Below, piece after piece: positions 63,124 through 64,000 of a stretch of 64,000 bases of DNA (its first letter is position 1; each line of letters begins with the position of its first letter). A program made the translations under genes and the position numbers. Under the pieces are notes generated by a model that saw only the letters and a list, made by a program, of their open reading frames with translations, was not told where the DNA came from and made no database searches. Source of the stretch: Bacteroidota bacterium (GTDB lineage: Bacteria > Bacteroidota > Bacteroidia > Flavobacteriales > Weeksellaceae); contig JAEWIE010000040.1 in NCBI GenBank assembly GCA_023387375.1, forward strand, positions 1 through 64,000, in the 5' to 3' direction.

Positions 63124-64000
63124 TGAATTCTTTATTTGGTTGTTCCACAAACATTTCGTGCATAAGATTACTTACTTCCCTCGCGCGTGAAGGGTTGTCT
63201 AGGATGTATTTCGCAAAACGATTCGTAATCTTTTGAATCATCTTATCGGTGAGCTCCATATCGTCCACCGCAATATACCGATGCTTTTTATGGATGCTAT
63301 GCATCTCATGACTCTCCATTCTTTTCAACATGGCTTTAAACTCGTGAATGGTCGGTGCAAGCGTCCGCTTCTTTTCCCAATCAATGAAATCGTTTGTCAT
63401 TCCTTTAATTATTTCCTCAGCTTTTGGAATTTCTTTCTTTCGCTGCTCCATGGTTTCTTGTATATGGTTTGAAAGAATGTCCACATCCACAAGTTCAACT
63501 CCATTGATTTCGTTAACGTCCGAATCCACATTGTTAGGAATCGAAAGATCAATCACAAGCATAGGTTTGCTACCTGAAAAATGGGATTTCTTAATAATAG
63601 GAGTTTTCGCACTTGTGGCCACAATTAAAATATCAGTGTCAAGAAGCTCTTTGGAGAAATCTTCAAATGCCACATAGGGAATCTGGTATTTTTGTGCTAT
63701 TTTTTCGGCTATTTCGTTGGTGCGGTTGGCAATCTTCACTTTCGGTTGGTAAATGTGTTTTACCAAATTCTCGACGGTGTTTTGCCCAATCTCTCCAACC
63801 CCTAACAAAAGAATATTCTTTCCTGAAAGTTGAGTTTGGGAATTCAAAATATAATGAACTGCCGCGTACGATACACTCGCAGCACCATTGGAAATTCCTG
63901 TTTCGTTTTTTATTCTTTTCGAAATCTGAATGGCGGAATTAATCGCCCGTTCAAGATACGGATTCGATTTCGACTTTTCTTTTTTGAATCGGTTGTATGC
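63110..64000 (-). CDS. hemA: Glutamyl-tRNA reductase, 5' end outside the window
   Basis: Makes glutamate-1-semialdehyde from glutamyl-tRNA, the first committed step of C5 haem synthesis. The visible 296 codons run from the window edge. They include GISNGAASVSYAAVHYIL, the NADPH-binding segment NILLLGVGEIGQNTVENLV, IANRT, and the C-terminal helical domain. The catalytic Cys is in the missing N-terminal part. No start can be assigned. Its 3' end overlaps hemC by 14 bp. Confidence 0.95.
   Translation of the reverse strand, partial: AYNRFKKEKSKSNPYLERAINSAIQISKRIKNETGISNGAASVSYAAVHYILNSQTQLSGKNILLLGVGEIGQNTVENLVKHIYQPKVKIANRTNEIAEKIAQKYQIPYVAFEDFSKELLDTDILIVATSAKTPIIKKSHFSGSKPMLVIDLSIPNNVDSDVNEINGVELVDVDILSNHIQETMEQRKKEIPKAEEIIKGMTNDFIDWEKKRTLAPTIHEFKAMLKRMESHEMHSIHKKHRYIAVDDMELTDKMIQKITNRFAKYILDNPSRAREVSNLMHEMFVEQPNKEFNEKH

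Noticed and set aside
1..64000. IS elements, prophage, CRISPR arrays, rRNA genes
   Set aside because: No transposase, integrase, phage gene, regular repeat-spacer pattern or rRNA sequence was recognised.

Overview
The window looks like the chromosome of a flavobacterium (Bacteroidota, Flavobacteriia), most likely in the Chryseobacterium/Weeksellaceae lineage. The placement is inferred from these signs: many upstream regions carry the Bacteroidota -7 box TAnnTTTG and lack clear Shine-Dalgarno sequences; there are three TonB-dependent receptors; glutamine synthetase is type III; GlyRS is the alpha2 type; and several Bacteroidota-restricted families are present (DUF6146, DUF6702, DUF3127, a DUF6909-like protein). 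About 55 protein genes and three tRNA genes fill nearly the whole window. I see no IS element, prophage, CRISPR array or rRNA gene, so this is mostly ordinary, densely packed core genome.

Layout. 1-4.2 kb: rimP-nusA-infB operon (minus; infB runs off the left edge). 4.5-6.6 kb: ugd and a beta-carbonic anhydrase. 6.6-10.5 kb: mfd-pth (minus). 10.7-16.8 kb: a GH3-type adenylating enzyme, a Gdx/SugE-type SMR exporter, an MFS exporter, dnaB-rnhA and a nitroreductase; five genes here have a promoter box ending exactly four bases before the ATG, which suggests leaderless mRNAs. 16.8-19.3 kb: nadB-nadC. 19.5-24.6 kb: TonB receptor, small membrane protein, asd, CDF metal exporter. 24.7-27.7 kb: a four-gene operon of an AmgK-like sugar kinase, a stand-alone RapZ C-terminal domain, a MurU-like nucleotidyltransferase and a LOG-family protein. 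27.7-34.6 kb: DUF6702 protein, tadA, coaX, M1 peptidase, an Ask_Ect-type aspartokinase and a DUF6909-like protein with a phosphorylase-like half. 35-41.5 kb: type III glutamine synthetase, NlpC/P60 lipoprotein, then a Cys/His-rich secreted protein followed by a TonB receptor with an N-terminal heavy-metal (HMA) domain. 41.7-45 kb: three unknown secreted proteins, an L,D-transpeptidase-like protein, a lipoprotein MsrB. 45-54.6 kb: DUF445 protein, pyrD, glyS, sufS, DUF6146 lipoprotein, TonB receptor, aat. 54.7-56.9 kb: DUF3127 protein, tRNA-Leu(UAG), tRNA-Gly(GCC), tRNA-Leu(UAA), an orphan gene and a possible gene remnant. 56.9-60.4 kb: mutL, rhomboid protease, EEP-family protein. 60.4-64 kb: hemA-hemC-hemD-hemE (minus; hemA runs off the right edge).

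The most interesting points are: (i) the kinase / RapZ-C / nucleotidyltransferase operon, which reads as MurNAc-type amino-sugar recycling with a built-in metabolite-sensor domain; (ii) SSB-like acidic ...DLPF tails on both DnaB and the DUF3127 protein; (iii) a MutL that appears to have lost its endonuclease motifs; (iv) a lone ectoine-type aspartokinase; (v) the run of putative leaderless genes at 10-16 kb; and (vi) hairpins in the leaders of mfd and of the rimP-nusA-infB operon. Everything here was read by eye from the sequence; no database search was run.
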